A DNA stretch of 64,000 nt from Rhizopus sp. PT2906 (taxonomy: Eukaryota; Mucoromycota; Mucoromycetes; Mucorales; Rhizopodaceae). Below are positions 1 through 11,154 of this stretch, piece by piece (position 1 is the first letter of the stretch; every line of letters starts with the position of its first letter). Below the pieces are notes generated by a model that ran no database searches, had not been told where the DNA came from, and was given only the letters and a program-made list of their open reading frames with translations. The position numbers were made by a program, and so were the translations under genes. The stretch is taken from assembly GCA_025529335.1 (NCBI GenBank), contig JAMYHX010000137.1, forward strand, positions 1 through 64,000. Direction: 5' to 3'.

Positions 1-108
1 ATGAATTTTGTTCTCACCATGGGTGTATTTATTTTCGATCACAGGCGAATTTACTTTCCGGAAAGAGTGTATAACATCATTCGTCCTGTTCTTATAAATT
101 CAACATAC

Positions 109-216
109 TGCATGATGAGCAGGTGGATTTTTAATGACATTTTTCCAATAGTCAATATCAATAGTAACTTCTTTAGGAAGGGGTGTGTATTGTTCTAAAA
201 CTAAGTTCTCAGGCAT
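109..216 (-). CDS. possible first exon of an unidentified gene leaving the left edge
   Basis: On the minus strand an ATG at 216 opens a 36-codon frame beginning MPENLVLEQYTPLP that ends exactly at a consensus donor GTATGT (103-108). The frame closes shortly after that donor, as expected for a short first exon followed by an intron. The acceptor is either a weak AG close to the window edge or outside the window, so the rest of the protein cannot be read. I do not recognise the family. The plus-strand frame over the same bases is a shadow. Confidence 0.35.
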
Positions 217-354
217 GATTACTTTACTTTAATAAAAGGGAAATAAGTGGAAGAAATAGCTAATGAACTAAAGGAGAATTAATGATCACAACATCAGAGA
301 ATAAATAGCCACTTCAAGAATTTAAAGTTCAGAAAGGGGGCAAAATAAGGACAT

Positions 355-445
355 GCAGTCATAGATTCTCTACCTCTATAAGACACCTACGCGTCTTTTA
401 TAAATAATATTCAGCTCTTCTTTTTAAAGAATCTAATTCCTATGT
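355..445. repeat. dispersed repeat copy A (resembles 49144-49235)
   Basis: The 17-mer GCAGTCATAGATTCTCT at 355-371 recurs exactly at 49144-49160. Both copies then carry ATTCAGCTCTT, an A-rich stretch ending in AAGAATCTA, and TTTACAAT at similar spacing. A weaker third version lies near 49655-49730. Here the repeat sits just upstream of the small zinc-finger gene, so it may be part of a dispersed gene or element family. Confidence 0.45.
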
Positions 446-505
446 TGTCGACTTAACTGCCTTTTTACAATAACAAAGCTGAATACAACAGGCACTTTTC
501 AGCAC

Positions 506-1050
506 TTGCGAATGCATATCCACTTGAATCATCAGTACGTTCTGGATTCACGCACAATGGCCAAACAAAATAAAGGAACGTTTGTTTTTAACGAAAACAA
601 CTTATTAAAGCATCCTAACGCACCTATCGCTTATGCTTGTCCATCGTGCATTAACTATTATCAGTCAAAAAATGAATTCAAAAGTCATGTTTTGGACATG
701 CATGTCATGATGTAAGAATATCTTCTAAAAGAATAGATAATGGTTTGTAATTATTTCATAAAAAGCATATCGAGAGGCTCAAGCCCTGACAGAGAAAATA
801 GTTGGATAATCGACGGTGTAGACATATTGGAAGAGTATTTCAGATATCGTGATGAATGTAGTCGTCGATATAAAAATGGTACTATCGTCTTTACAGATAT
901 GTCAGCGGAGATGATGTAAGTGAAATGAAAGCTAGTATTGTTACTATACGTCTGTAGAACATAAATAACATTTTATTTTCTAGATTGCTATGTTTGCATC
1001 AGTCACTTTTCTTTCAGTCCTCTATTCACTCGGTCTCCGCTATTAGATGA
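506..1050 (+). CDS. small spliced C2H2 zinc-finger-like protein
   Basis: Three exons (506-711, 766-915, 984-1050) join in frame. The introns start GTAAGA and GTAAGT and end AAAAG and TTTTCTAG. Both exon ends read ATGAT before the donor, and the reading frame stays open across both joins. Exon 1 contains one good C2H2 finger, YACPSCINYYQSKNEFKSHV followed by LDMH. An earlier half-finger with HLRMHIH lies around the chosen start, so the protein could begin upstream; the frame is open back to a stop near 431. The rest has no recognised domain. It may be a nucleic-acid-binding protein or a piece of a dispersed repeat family, because copy A of a repeat lies directly upstream. The function is unknown. 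Confidence 0.45.
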
Positions 1051-1679
1051 TGTCAGATATTTGTAGTTATCTTTCATATATACTCAGTTCGTATCCACAT
1101 TTGGCTATCCTTCTTTCCACTTAAATGTTGTCAATTGACCTTTTACTGTTTTCCACATATAGTCACATAACCATCACATGGCTTCGTGAGAGTAAAATAT
1201 GTCAAAAGAAAGAAGAGCACAGAAGACAGCGCTGACCCCTTGGACTCTTCAGACGGAACCGTGTACATGTAACTGTTAATCTTTTGAAAACAACGATACC
1301 CTCTTTGGAAAGGTGTCAGTACAATACCCTGACTAAATGGACATATTGAATTGTTTAGATGGGTTTGGGGAGACAATGATGTGATGTATTCGTGCAGTAT
1401 GATTCTTGTAAATATCGTATCGCATTTACTCATGAGCTAGTATAAGGATTTTTGTCAAAGAGACGTGAACAGCTAAAATTGTCTTTGTATAATAATACAA
1501 GATCTGTTTGGGGTAGACTTGATATAAACATGCTTTTACTCTTATAAATTATCTCTCACAAAACACACTTAATAACATCGTATCTATCAACTGCGTCACA
1601 ATGCAACTAATTATTTTCTAAAGTTGATTATTTTATGTTCATTTAGAATGATTCATTAAAGAACGTAATAGCCTTGTAT
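1051..1679. other. intergenic, nothing recognised
   Basis: Only short frames without domain resemblance or consistent splice structure are visible. The longest, minus 1143-1433, has no support. Confidence 0.5.
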
Positions 1680-3433
1680 TTATTGCGCATCAGTTACAGC
1701 ATCTGCATCCAACTCCATGCTCGATGACATATCACCATTAGTTTCATTCGGTTGTGTTGGTTTTATTCGTTCTTGTTGCTGCGTCTCTGGTTTGATGATA
1801 TCAGCACTTTCACCTACTATAATACGCTCCTCAATCTGGTCTTCGGGTACAGAGAATTGACGATTAGTTGTATCTGGTTTGCTAATAAGGACCTTATTCT
1901 TGGGATTTTCTTTTGTATGCTTATAAAGGCAGTTTGGTCTTGTACAAGCTCCATCATATTTACACTATACTTCATATTAGAATGCTAATAGAGCATACAC
2001 AAATGACTTACAATAATCTCAGCAAAAGGGTTAGGGTCCTTTGGATGAAGAAAGTGGCAACTTGGTCTAGTACAATCATCGCCATTCTTGCAAGGGACTG
2101 GTACACGCTGTCCATATGAGTGACTTTGCATATAATATGCTTGTTGAGGGATAGGATGAATATAAGGACATACAGGATTATTACAGTAAGGGAAAAACTT
2201 GCATGGGTATGGTAGTTTAGCTGGAAACTGTGGTTGAATCATTGTAGCTGGTTTTTTATGCGTTTCTGGATGAATGAACATACACTCGTTCGGTTTATTT
2301 GGGCAGTTTGGAAAGTCCCTAAGTAATGTATATTGGTAAGCTGACATCATCACTATATAACTTTTTCACTTACGGGCAAACTGTGGTAGGATGGAAAAAA
2401 GGACAATCCTCTCCATTTTTACATGTAGGCCAGTATTTGCACCTTTGACTTTTAGTATTTTCTTCCTTTGGAGTTGGTACATCATTGACTGTACCTAGAC
2501 GATCAAAGACGGATAGACGAACTACGATTATTAATACCTTATGACGACAAATTATCTGTCATTTACCACACTTACCCTCTTTGGTAGATGATGAACCGCC
2601 TAATCTAGAAAATACATCGTTTGACCTGCTTTCTTCATTTTTATGGCTATCATCACGAAGCATTGTACGTGGCCTTTTGGGATCAGGTGAAGGTGATTGT
2701 GAGCGTTCACGGCGACGTTCCTGAGTGAAACGCTCTCTTGAAGATCTCTCAGGTGTTAAATTAAGTGCGCTTCCGATAGCCTTTGAGAAAATACGACTAT
2801 CTTTGTTTAATTTGATTGATTTTGAGGGGGCATTCTGCTCTACCGCTACATCTTTGTCTGAAGCATCCGCAGCAGGTTGAACATCTATTTCTTGTTGAGA
2901 TTTGGATATGATCTTTTCATTCTCTGCATCTTTTGGCGTCTCAGGCTGTGCAATTGTCTTGGTAGACTCTGTAGGTTTCTGGATTTCTGGATTCTCTAAT
3001 GCTCTTTTACGATCATAAAACCATTGAGTTACGTTAGGATCTACATTAAACAGTTCAGTAAGGCTTGGTACATTACACGTTTCTTCTTTGCTCACCATAG
3101 TCAGATCCAACCACTACAAAGCATAAATGAGTTAGTATTATGTGATGAGTAAGCTCTAATGTAACTTACAGGACTGAAGTTCGTTGCTCAACTCTTCTGG
3201 GTTTTTTCCAACTCGCATTAAGCCGACAATAAAATCTGAAAGAGTGTTGTCTTTTTATCTAATTAGAATCACGCTTTAACAACCTTCCCTTTTTGTTTAC
3301 CTGTCGCGTCAACATATTCATAAGTCACAAGTTTGTTATGGATTTCGTTCTAAAATTATATATTAGAACAAGTTCAATGTGAGAAGAAGGAATAAAATAA
3401 TACCTTTAATTGTGTCCAAATGTCTGGAGTCAT
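1680..3433 (-). CDS. poly(A)-RNA-binding CCCH protein, Nab2/ZC3H14 family
   Basis: Eight exons (3433-3404, 3349-3301, 3235-3170, 3113-3096, 3040-2576, 2494-2374, 2318-2012, 1964-1680) give 446 residues. The N-terminus has the Nab2-type helical fold: VGLMRVGKNPEELSNELQ, then LVGSDYDPNVTQWFYDRK after two small exons. The middle is a charged, Ser/Arg-rich linker. The C-terminus has five consecutive CCCH fingers: CKYWPTCKNGEDCPFFH, CPDFPNCPNKPNECMFIH, CKFFPYCNNPVCPYIH, CKNGDDCTRPSCHFLH and CKYDGACTRPNCLYKH. Family members bind poly(A) tails in the nucleus and control mRNA export and tail length. A longer unspliced frame starting at 3110 is misleading: its first Met lies at the edge of an intron (3041-3095) whose removal restores the conserved helix. 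An 18-nt microexon (3096-3113) is needed for continuity. Confidence 0.88.
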
Positions 3434-4372
3434 TATCAGTTTTTCTTCTGTCGAAAAAAAGAGAGAAAAGAAATGAAAAAAGTTTTGGGAACAAAATAAA
3501 GAAAGCTGAGAGTGACTGCGTGTTTAAAAGGCGCAGAACAATATTACCAAATTTGGTTATGGCTAAACTTTAACACTTGGTGATAATCAAAAGGCGAATA
3601 GATGAAATAGAAAGGTGTATGTACATTAATTAGTCAAGAACAAAGAGGAGCATTAAAGAGTAGGCTATAATATAGGTAAGATTGATTATATTCCTTACAA
3701 GTAATTACATTGCTAAACAAAAATAAAGGATAGCATTGCTGTTATTTTAAGATATTCATACATTGACATACCTCTTCTAATGCCAGAATGATACATTCTT
3801 TCCTTAACTATCAAGTCTCGTTTAGATAGAAGTTTCAAGAGTATTAGAAAACAATGAATGATTCTTATTGTCGATCTCAAAGACAAAGAAATACAAATGA
3901 TAATAAAGAACAAAGAGAAATATGGAAATACATTTTGAGCACAACCGTGATACACAGATCGTCACTCCTCAGCTTGTCATTCTTTTATGTTATTTGAGTG
4001 ATGAGTACCCTCTCTTATGATGAGTATGGATTTAACACAAGTCCACTGCAAAATACATGTGCTGTCATTCATTAACAATGCTTATTAGCATTTTTTTATC
4101 CTCCAGAGCCAATTCGATAATGTATATGTATACAATATATGTACTCGTCCATCATACCAAATAAACACAGGTACACGAAAAAAAAAAGACCAAAAGAGCA
4201 ACCAACGCTATCAATAACGCGTACAAACAAGTGCTCACAAGCAATAAATTCTCGGTTACACAGATCTGCTGTCATTGTTTTGTCTTTGCAGGGATTGCCA
4301 AATAATCTTAAAGCCGTATCTACGTGAACATGCAGCTGTGTTTTTCCTCATTTCTTTCGTTTTTTAAAAATT
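3434..4372. other. intergenic between divergent Nab2 and IPK genes
   Basis: About 940 bp separate the two start codons. The region is AT-rich with short low-complexity runs. I see no supported gene; small frames at 3379-3573 (+), 3713-3955 (-) and 4139-4327 (+) lack family resemblance. It presumably holds both promoters. Confidence 0.5.
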
Positions 4373-5224
4373 ATGATTGTTGCTGTCAAATTGGGTGGTG
4401 CAGCTATTACCAACAAGAAGAACGTTTGTGAATATGGACAATCCCTAAACGATCTTTTAGATCAGGTTGAACAAGCCTACCGCGTCTTACAGGCACAAGG
4501 TCATCAACTCATTCTTATTCATGGTGCTGGTAGTTTTGGTCATCCTCAAGCAAAACAATATCAATTGAAAGCAGGCTGGGGAGCATCGCTACCTGATAAT
4601 AACTATCGAAAGGGGTTTAGTCATATTAGAGCTTGCTTACAACAATTGAATACGACCATTATTACAAAACTGGAAGAACGTGATGTGCCTGTCCTCGCCA
4701 TTACTCCCATTGACTACATCACAACTTGGGACGGTGCTGAAGAAACGCCCACAGAAAGATTCAGTCAAGGTCTAGTCACGCGCACCAAACAATATTTGGA
4801 CCTAGGCTTCGTTCCTGTTCTACATGGTGACGCCGTTTTAGACGAAATGAGAGGATGTACCATTCTATCAGGGGATGTCATTCTGTATCACCTTTCAAAA
4901 TGTCTGCCTATTGCTCGCTGTATATTTGTCACAGATGTTGACGGCATTTATAAAGCAGATCCCAAACTGAAGCAAGCACCCGAATCTTTTGAAATTGTGT
5001 CTCGTATACAAGTGACAAGAGAGCCACAGAATATCGAGACAGCCCAGTTAGCAGTGGCTGATGTGACTGGGGGTATGCAAGGAAAAATAAAGTGGGCTAA
5101 AAAGATCGTCTTGGACTGCAGAACGGATGTAGTGATCTGCCGAGCGGGCACCAAAGAAGTGATAGCTATGATGACCATGCAAGACACATTTACAAATAAA
5201 ATGACCTTGTTTACTTTATTTTAG
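4373..5224 (+). CDS. isopentenyl phosphate kinase
   Basis: A single exon of 283 residues in the amino-acid-kinase fold. It would phosphorylate isopentenyl phosphate to isopentenyl diphosphate in the alternative (archaeal-type) branch of the mevalonate pathway. Visible motifs, in order: KLGGAAITNK at the N-terminus (phosphate and ATP site), HGAGSFGH with the catalytic-type His, GFVPVLHGDAVLD, ILSGD, VTDVDGIY and DVTGGMQGKI near the C-terminus. Length and motif order match the IPK family rather than glutamate 5-kinase or UMP kinase. The stop codon (5222-5224) overlaps the stop of the convergent EMC2 gene. The last 20 residues look unlike the family, so a short 3' intron cannot be excluded. Confidence 0.87.
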   Translation: MIVAVKLGGAAITNKKNVCEYGQSLNDLLDQVEQAYRVLQAQGHQLILIHGAGSFGHPQAKQYQLKAGWGASLPDNNYRKGFSHIRACLQQLNTTIITKLEERDVPVLAITPIDYITTWDGAEETPTERFSQGLVTRTKQYLDLGFVPVLHGDAVLDEMRGCTILSGDVILYHLSKCLPIARCIFVTDVDGIYKADPKLKQAPESFEIVSRIQVTREPQNIETAQLAVADVTGGMQGKIKWAKKIVLDCRTDVVICRAGTKEVIAMMTMQDTFTNKMTLFTLF

Positions 5225-6166
5225 AACAGATAAGTAGTCCCGTACAATCGCTAGTGTCGGCTTCTGTTTATATACGTCTAATAAACGTTCAGTGGCTAAT
5301 AGGTTCAATTCCTGTTTGTTCTGCAGCTTTGTTGTGCACTAGAATCGATTGAGTAACAAGTTGGCGTTTTTCTTTTGCGAACTTACCAAATGTAAGCCAT
5401 AGAGAGCTCTGACATGATCCGTACACAGTTCAAGCACTTTACAGTAATACTTTAATGCCATTTCATATTGATTCATTGTATAACAAATTTCAGCATATTT
5501 CAAATAAAAGATATGATTTGAGGGTTGAAGGAGGATCATTTCTTGGCAACAAAAGGCAGCTTGTTCGTACATGTACTTGGATGCATATGCCTCGCATAAT
5601 TCGAGCCATGCTTCACAGTCATCATAATAAGTATCTAAATATGCTGTCAATGCCTCCATCAGCTCATAGTCTTTACGTCTCGCCTTTAACAATGCGATTT
5701 GACGCTTTGAAGCAAGCAAGTTGGTCTCATCTTCTTTCAAGATGCTATCATAAACTTCTTGTGCCTCATCTAATAAGCCTTGAGCTTCATATCGCATGCC
5801 TAACAATCGACGGAATCGAAGTGACTTTTCAGTAAATCGATGCTTGAGTTTATCAATACAATACTTTTATATTTATTAGTATTCGTCAACTTTTTTTTAG
5901 AAAAACAACTCACATTGGCAAGTGTAAAGTTTTGAGTATCAAGGGCTGCTATAGCTGCTTGTTCATAAAAGGGCCAAACTGGTAGATAATAATGAGTACA
6001 TGTAAATACGTGTTTTATCAAATATACCTTGATCTCCTAATGTTGAAGTATAATTGTCGTCAATTATTCTCTGAGCCAAACTAACTACTCTCTCACAACA
6101 GCGTTCGTTTGTGGTTCTTAGTTCTTGGAGTTCATTTATAGCCTCTGCATGGTTGAACCGAGTCAT
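5216..6166 (-). CDS. EMC2: ER membrane protein complex subunit 2 (TPR protein)
   Basis: Four exons (6166-6028, 5978-5914, 5842-5387, 5338-5216) encode 260 residues. The body carries tetratricopeptide repeats: EAQEVYDSILKEDETN, a second repeat around DDCEAWLELCEAYASKY, and a third around EICYTMNQYEMALKYYCKVL followed by VRALYGL. Order and spacing fit EMC2/TTC35, a cytosolic scaffold subunit of the EMC insertase, which inserts tail-anchored and polytopic proteins into the ER membrane. The frame runs on to a stop at 5339, but a 48-nt GTAAG-TAG intron (5339-5386) joins to a last exon coding a charged helix ending RDYLSVLK, typical of the family. That splice puts the stop at 5216-5218, inside the 3' end of the IPK gene. 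Confidence 0.85.
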
Positions 6167-6595
6167 CTATGAAAAAAAGCCGTTCTGTTCAGCTGACATT
6201 CATTTTGCCACATTAATTCAAATCATTGGCTGATTGAAACTTTCCTTGCCTGTATCAATATATCAATATACGGATACAATAGAATAACAGTGTAGTAGTC
6301 ATAGTAACCATAATCATGATGACAGCAGCATCCAATAGAAACTTTTATTATAATACAATAAATACATATGAAGTCATACTCTTTAATATTCAATTTAAAC
6401 ATGAAACATGAACAATATCATTTGTCCGTCTATTATAAAATGTTTGATCTACCTTCAGTTAATATCATCAAGATCACAGACCTGTCAAATCAAATACTGC
6501 TACTGCCTCTAAAATAACTGTTGTCCAATCAAAATCTTTTAAATATTACTTACAACACATACACACACCAAAATATCTCCTTTTTCTTTCGGGCA
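6167..6595. promoter_or_regulatory. divergent promoter region between EMC2 and PAS kinase
   Basis: About 430 AT-rich bases separate the two start codons. No specific motif could be assigned, and no gene is supported. Confidence 0.35.
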
Positions 6596-9047
6596 ATGGA
6601 TTTGTTTGAAAAAGGTAAGATAACTTGACAAGCCCAAGGGTCAATAATGCTGATTGTTGATTAGAAAAACATTTTACAGTCAATGCTCGGTAAGGGATGA
6701 AGAAGAGACGAATAGATCTTAAAATTAACACATTTTAGAATACAAACTCCTGAATCATTCTCATCATGCTCTTCATTGTCGTCTTCTCTATCCGACATAA
6801 AAGATGATATTGACCATCTCAATCAGCAATTGTCTTCACTCGACTTACAGCACTCACGACACTTACCGCAGACACAAGCCATAATCGCCACTGAGGACAA
6901 CTGGATGATATCACTTGCTAATCCTGCAGCCAGTCGTCTATTTCAACGACAACTAACACAACATCATATTCTTGACGTCATTGATCCTAGTCATCGATCG
7001 CTGTTGCTAGACAAAATTGTCAAGGCGAGAGAAGAGGATAACAATATCTTGGTTTGCGGAGATCCTGTGCCGATTGTCAAGGCAAATCAATGTAAATCAT
7101 CCGCCATACTCTGGCTAAAAGAAAGAAAGAAGGGTGGAAGCAGTACGTTCATTTGGATATTTGAAGAAGTATCTCAAAGTACAGTCAAGATGATGATTCA
7201 CAAGCAGCATGTAAGGCATAGATGTAGGAGTGTCTGTCACTGAGTATTGACGTTTGTTATAGAATACCATTCACTATGTGGAAGTCGGTATTGTGGATTT
7301 ATTTGATCAGCCAGCATCTCAGCTTATGAACCAGTCAATCTATACCATCCTGCCTCAATTTGATCCATCACATACATTATTCACTGGTTATTCTCAATCA
7401 GGTGCACGATTCCCAGTGATTGTGTACAACGAAGACAAGAATGATTATCTGCTGCTACGAATCACATCTTTACCCACTCTAGCTGGTCTTATCACCGTTG
7501 GACAAGATGGTTACGTGAATGAATGTGAGGATAGCATGTTTACGAAATATCTCTTTGGCTATCCCAACATCAAAGGCATGCATGTATCAGCTTTAATACC
7601 ACAATTTTCAACACTGATTTCATGCTTGGAGAAAGATGAACTGCTGCAACACGGCTGTATACTCAACAGCACCATCTGCCGCGACGTACTTAGTACCAGA
7701 AAAGAGTCAATTCATGTCGCTGTTAATCGAAAACCGAGCACGACACCAGCAGGAAGACCCTTACCCATCTTGGTTGCTATTCACCGAGATGGAACTTATT
7801 TAGAAATCGACTTGCAATTGCAACTGACACACAACATGTATTCCTTATGGATTACATTTGACCGACAAGCCACCTTATCTCGTTATGGTCATACGTTTCA
7901 ATATACCAACACTACCACTGCACCCTCAGCCACACAAGGCAACAACAGATCTAAATCTGTTAATATACCCACGACTAGCATCAAGCAAGAAAATACACAT
8001 CAATTACATACATCTACAATCAATCATCCATGGACAAAGCCAGTAGGCGAATATTCCGCACAGACACTAAAGACAAATATACATGATTATGAAATTATGG
8101 GCGAGTTAGGACAAGGAACCTATGGCATCGTAAAGCTGGCTTATTTGAAAAAAGATCCAGAAAAGGTAAATGCTTATAAATTACTATATGCGCTCTTCTT
8201 GTCTAATAAACAAAATTGTATATGCAGAAAAAAGTGGTTATCAAGTACGTCTACAAGTCTCGTGTATTGGTGGATTGTTGGACCAGAGATAAGAAATTAG
8301 GGCTTGTTCCTGCCGAGATTCATGTGCTTCATACATTGAGAAAGATTCCACATGCGAACTGCAGTGATATGCGTAAGTTGAAATAGTTTTTGGGGAAAAG
8401 ACTTGAATTGATGATTATTATAGTGGATTATTTTGAAGATGATGATCATTATTATGTTGTAATGGACTTATTTGGTGCAGGCATGGATTTATTTGACTAT
8501 ATTGAGCTTCGAAAAGATGGTATATCAGAATCAGAGATACGAGTAATCTTTAGACAAATCATAGAAGCTGTGAGTCATTTGCATGACAATCACATCATTC
8601 ATCGAGATATCAAGGATGAAAATGTTATTCTTGATCTCAAAGGAGGAGTTCGGTTGATTGATTTTGGAAGTGCGACTTATATGAAAGAAGGCAAGCGGTA
8701 TGACACATTTGTTGGCACATTAGATTATGCAGCTCCCGAGGTGCTTAAAGGACAGACCTATACAGGGCCACCTCAGGATATATGGGCTTGTGGTACCTTG
8801 CTATATACTTTGATCTATAGAGAGAATCCATTCTATAACATTGAAGAAATCATGGAACGAGAATTGAGAATACCTTTTATCCTATCACAAGGTAAGTTGC
8901 AGTTGGAATTTGGGGGAGAGTGAGAGGGTGATGACTTATACTTTTCTAGAATCATTAGATCTCATAAAGAAAATGCTAGAAAGGGATGTGGAAAAGAGGC
9001 TTACTGTTCATCAAGTATTAGCCCATCCCTGGCTTCAATTGAAGTAA
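6596..9047 (+). CDS. PAS-domain serine/threonine kinase (PASK / Psk1-Psk2 family)
   Basis: Seven exons (6596-6614, 6680-6689, 6739-7210, 7263-8165, 8228-8372, 8424-8891, 8950-9047) encode 704 residues. The N-terminal half is PAS-like: IIATEDNWMISLANPAASRL near residue 65, and LPTLAGLITVGQDGYVNE further on. The C-terminal half is a complete kinase: glycine loop GELGQGTYGIVKLAY, catalytic Lys in VVIKYVYK, HIIHRDIKDENVILD, DFGSATYMK, and the PASK signature GTLDYAAPEVLKGQTYTGPP. Family members sense nutrient or redox state through PAS and adjust glycogen, translation and cell-wall glucan synthesis. The first two exons are tiny (19 and 10 nt), but both join in frame with consensus splice sites and supply the only ATG; without them the frame has no start. 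Confidence 0.9.
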
Positions 9048-9270
9048 TACAAATAGAAAGTGCATGAATAAGGGGGCAATGTTAAAATTCTGCCTTCATA
9101 ATAAAATAATCTGTAGAGAATGTGTATTCACCATTTCTTTTTCTTTTTTATATTTATTGCTGAAATATGAGTGAGAATAATAAAAGAAGGCTAAAAGTTA
9201 TCTATGCAAGTTACCACCTTTTTTTCTATTTAAAACATGAAAACGAACCCTTTTCTATAAAATAGGCTAG

Positions 9271-11136
9271 AGTTGAGCAACTATTTAAAGATCAAGAGCA
9301 TCTAACGGAACAAGAGTTTCTACCAGTAACTCGAAGCTGTCAGCTACCTGAATACATGAATATGACCTTATTTCGTAAATTAGCGAGTCATAAAGATCAT
9401 CTTACTTTATCTGATTTTACAACGTAGCATATAATATATACACATACACGTACAAGGGTTAAAGTAAATCTTATAGTGAATGGAGGCAATTTTACGATAT
9501 GGATACTACTCGTTTATTCTTTAATATCATCAAGAAGAAATCTTGTTTATGGATATGTCCTGAAGATTTTTTACCTATCCTTGAAGGTAAGAATACGATA
9601 AAGTAAGACTCTTAATCACACTTTTTACTAGATATCGTCATGAATCATCAAGGACTCAACTTTTTAGTGGATAATACAATGTTTCAAGAAAGATATAGTA
9701 ACGATGCATAAACATACACACGTTTATAGATTGTTTTACCCTTTTTTCATTCAGTTGAAACCGTCATTTGTAAAATATACTATGATGCCAAATGCTATAC
9801 GGGTCGAATGAACTTTGCTCAATTCCGCCAATCTCAGTTTACAGAAACAATTCAATCCTTGAACGCAGAGACTGATTTGAATCATGTAAGCCAAGAAGGA
9901 TGTTTTATATTTATTTCATTCTTTCTTTAGGTGCATAATTGTTTTTCATACAAGGATTTTTATGTGTTGTATTGCAAGTTTTGGACACTTGATCAGGATC
10001 ATGACTTGTTGATATATGAGAATGATTTGCTTAATTATAATGGCGGTATCTTATCCGAGAAATTGGTACATCAAATTATGCAACGTGGTCGAATACCCGC
10101 ATTCTCTAGGCGTCAATCCAAATCAGGCACCTTGACTTATTTAGATTATATATGTAAATAATAAAGAAGAACAAAAAGTCATGATCTAACATGCATATTA
10201 GGGTTCCTCATTTCTGAAGTTGATAAAAGTACACCTGTAGCCATTGAATATTGGTAGGTACCTAAATGGTGATTGAATCATTTTAAATAACCAAAAGTTA
10301 GGTTTCGTTGCTTGGATGAGGATGGTGATGGCATTATTACATGCTATGACTTGGAACAACATTGGAAAGATCAAGAGAAAAGGTATTTGTGATTTTTTGG
10401 CTTTTTCTTACTTATATGGTCCCTAGACTTAGGCACATGGTTGAGATATATCGTTATCATTTTGAAGAGTTTATTAAATTTGAAGACATTATGCGTCAAA
10501 TGTATTCTATAGATACTTGGTCAATACCACAACTAACTCGTGACTTTTAGAAATGATCTTGTTCAACCTCAAGTACCAGGCCAGTTTCGTCTGTTAGACT
10601 TGAAAAAGAATGGATTGATTGCAGAAAAGTTTTTCGATACGTTTATAAATTTTGATAAATTTCAAATTCATGATGCCTACCAGACGCTGTATCGTGCTAA
10701 TCCTCATTTGACTGGCAGAAAGAATGTCATACAGGCACTGTCAGAGAGTGTCATTATAGAACCATTCACGCTTGGGTAAGGTTGAATATTGAATATGAAA
10801 AAGTAACTAACACAATACAGATCATGGTATGAATATGCAGATCAAGAGTATCAATATCTTGTATTAAATGAACAAGAGGATGACTGGTCTATTCAATTAC
10901 CAGAGAAAGAAGAAAAGGATACAGAATGCGGTAATATAAGTCATTTAAAGTAATTTTAATCTAAAACTATAATAATAGACGAAGAAGAAGCAGGAAGTGA
11001 CAGTGACAACAGTACACCTTCAACGCCCAAATTAGAACCAAGCAGTTCACAAACCGATAAAGAAACAACTCAAGGAAAGGAAGAAGAAGAAGAAGAAGAG
11101 CAAGAAAAGAATTGGATCTGGAATTCAGTTTTATAA
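9271..11136 (+). CDS. protein phosphatase 2A regulatory subunit B'' (PPP2R3-like)
   Basis: Ten readable exons (about 9271-9423, 9477-9586, 9632-9697, 9755-9885, 9931-10153, 10202-10253, 10302-10501, 10551-10775, 10821-10930, 10979-11136). Diagnostic stretches are TEWRQFYD, ICPEDFLPILED, a RYIETVICKIYYDAK-type segment, FRQSQF, a canonical EF-hand DEDGDGIITCYDLE, and FTLGSWYEYADQEY near the end, followed by an acidic Glu/Ser tail. B'' subunits target PP2A and respond to Ca2+ through EF-hands. The true start is unresolved: an in-frame stop precedes the first readable exon, so at least one short 5' exon must lie in 9060-9265. The stop is 18 nt from the stop of the convergent GCL gene. Confidence 0.85.
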
Positions 11137-11154
11137 AATAAATTTTATTCTTTT

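Noticed and set aside
1..198. 65-codon plus-strand frame at the left edge
   Set aside because: It is antisense to a better first exon with a consensus donor and has no resemblance to a known protein.
2559..3110. Start of the Nab2-like protein at the Met at 3110
   Set aside because: The first residues of that frame lie in an exon read in the wrong frame and in an intron; splicing four upstream exons restores the conserved N-terminal domain.
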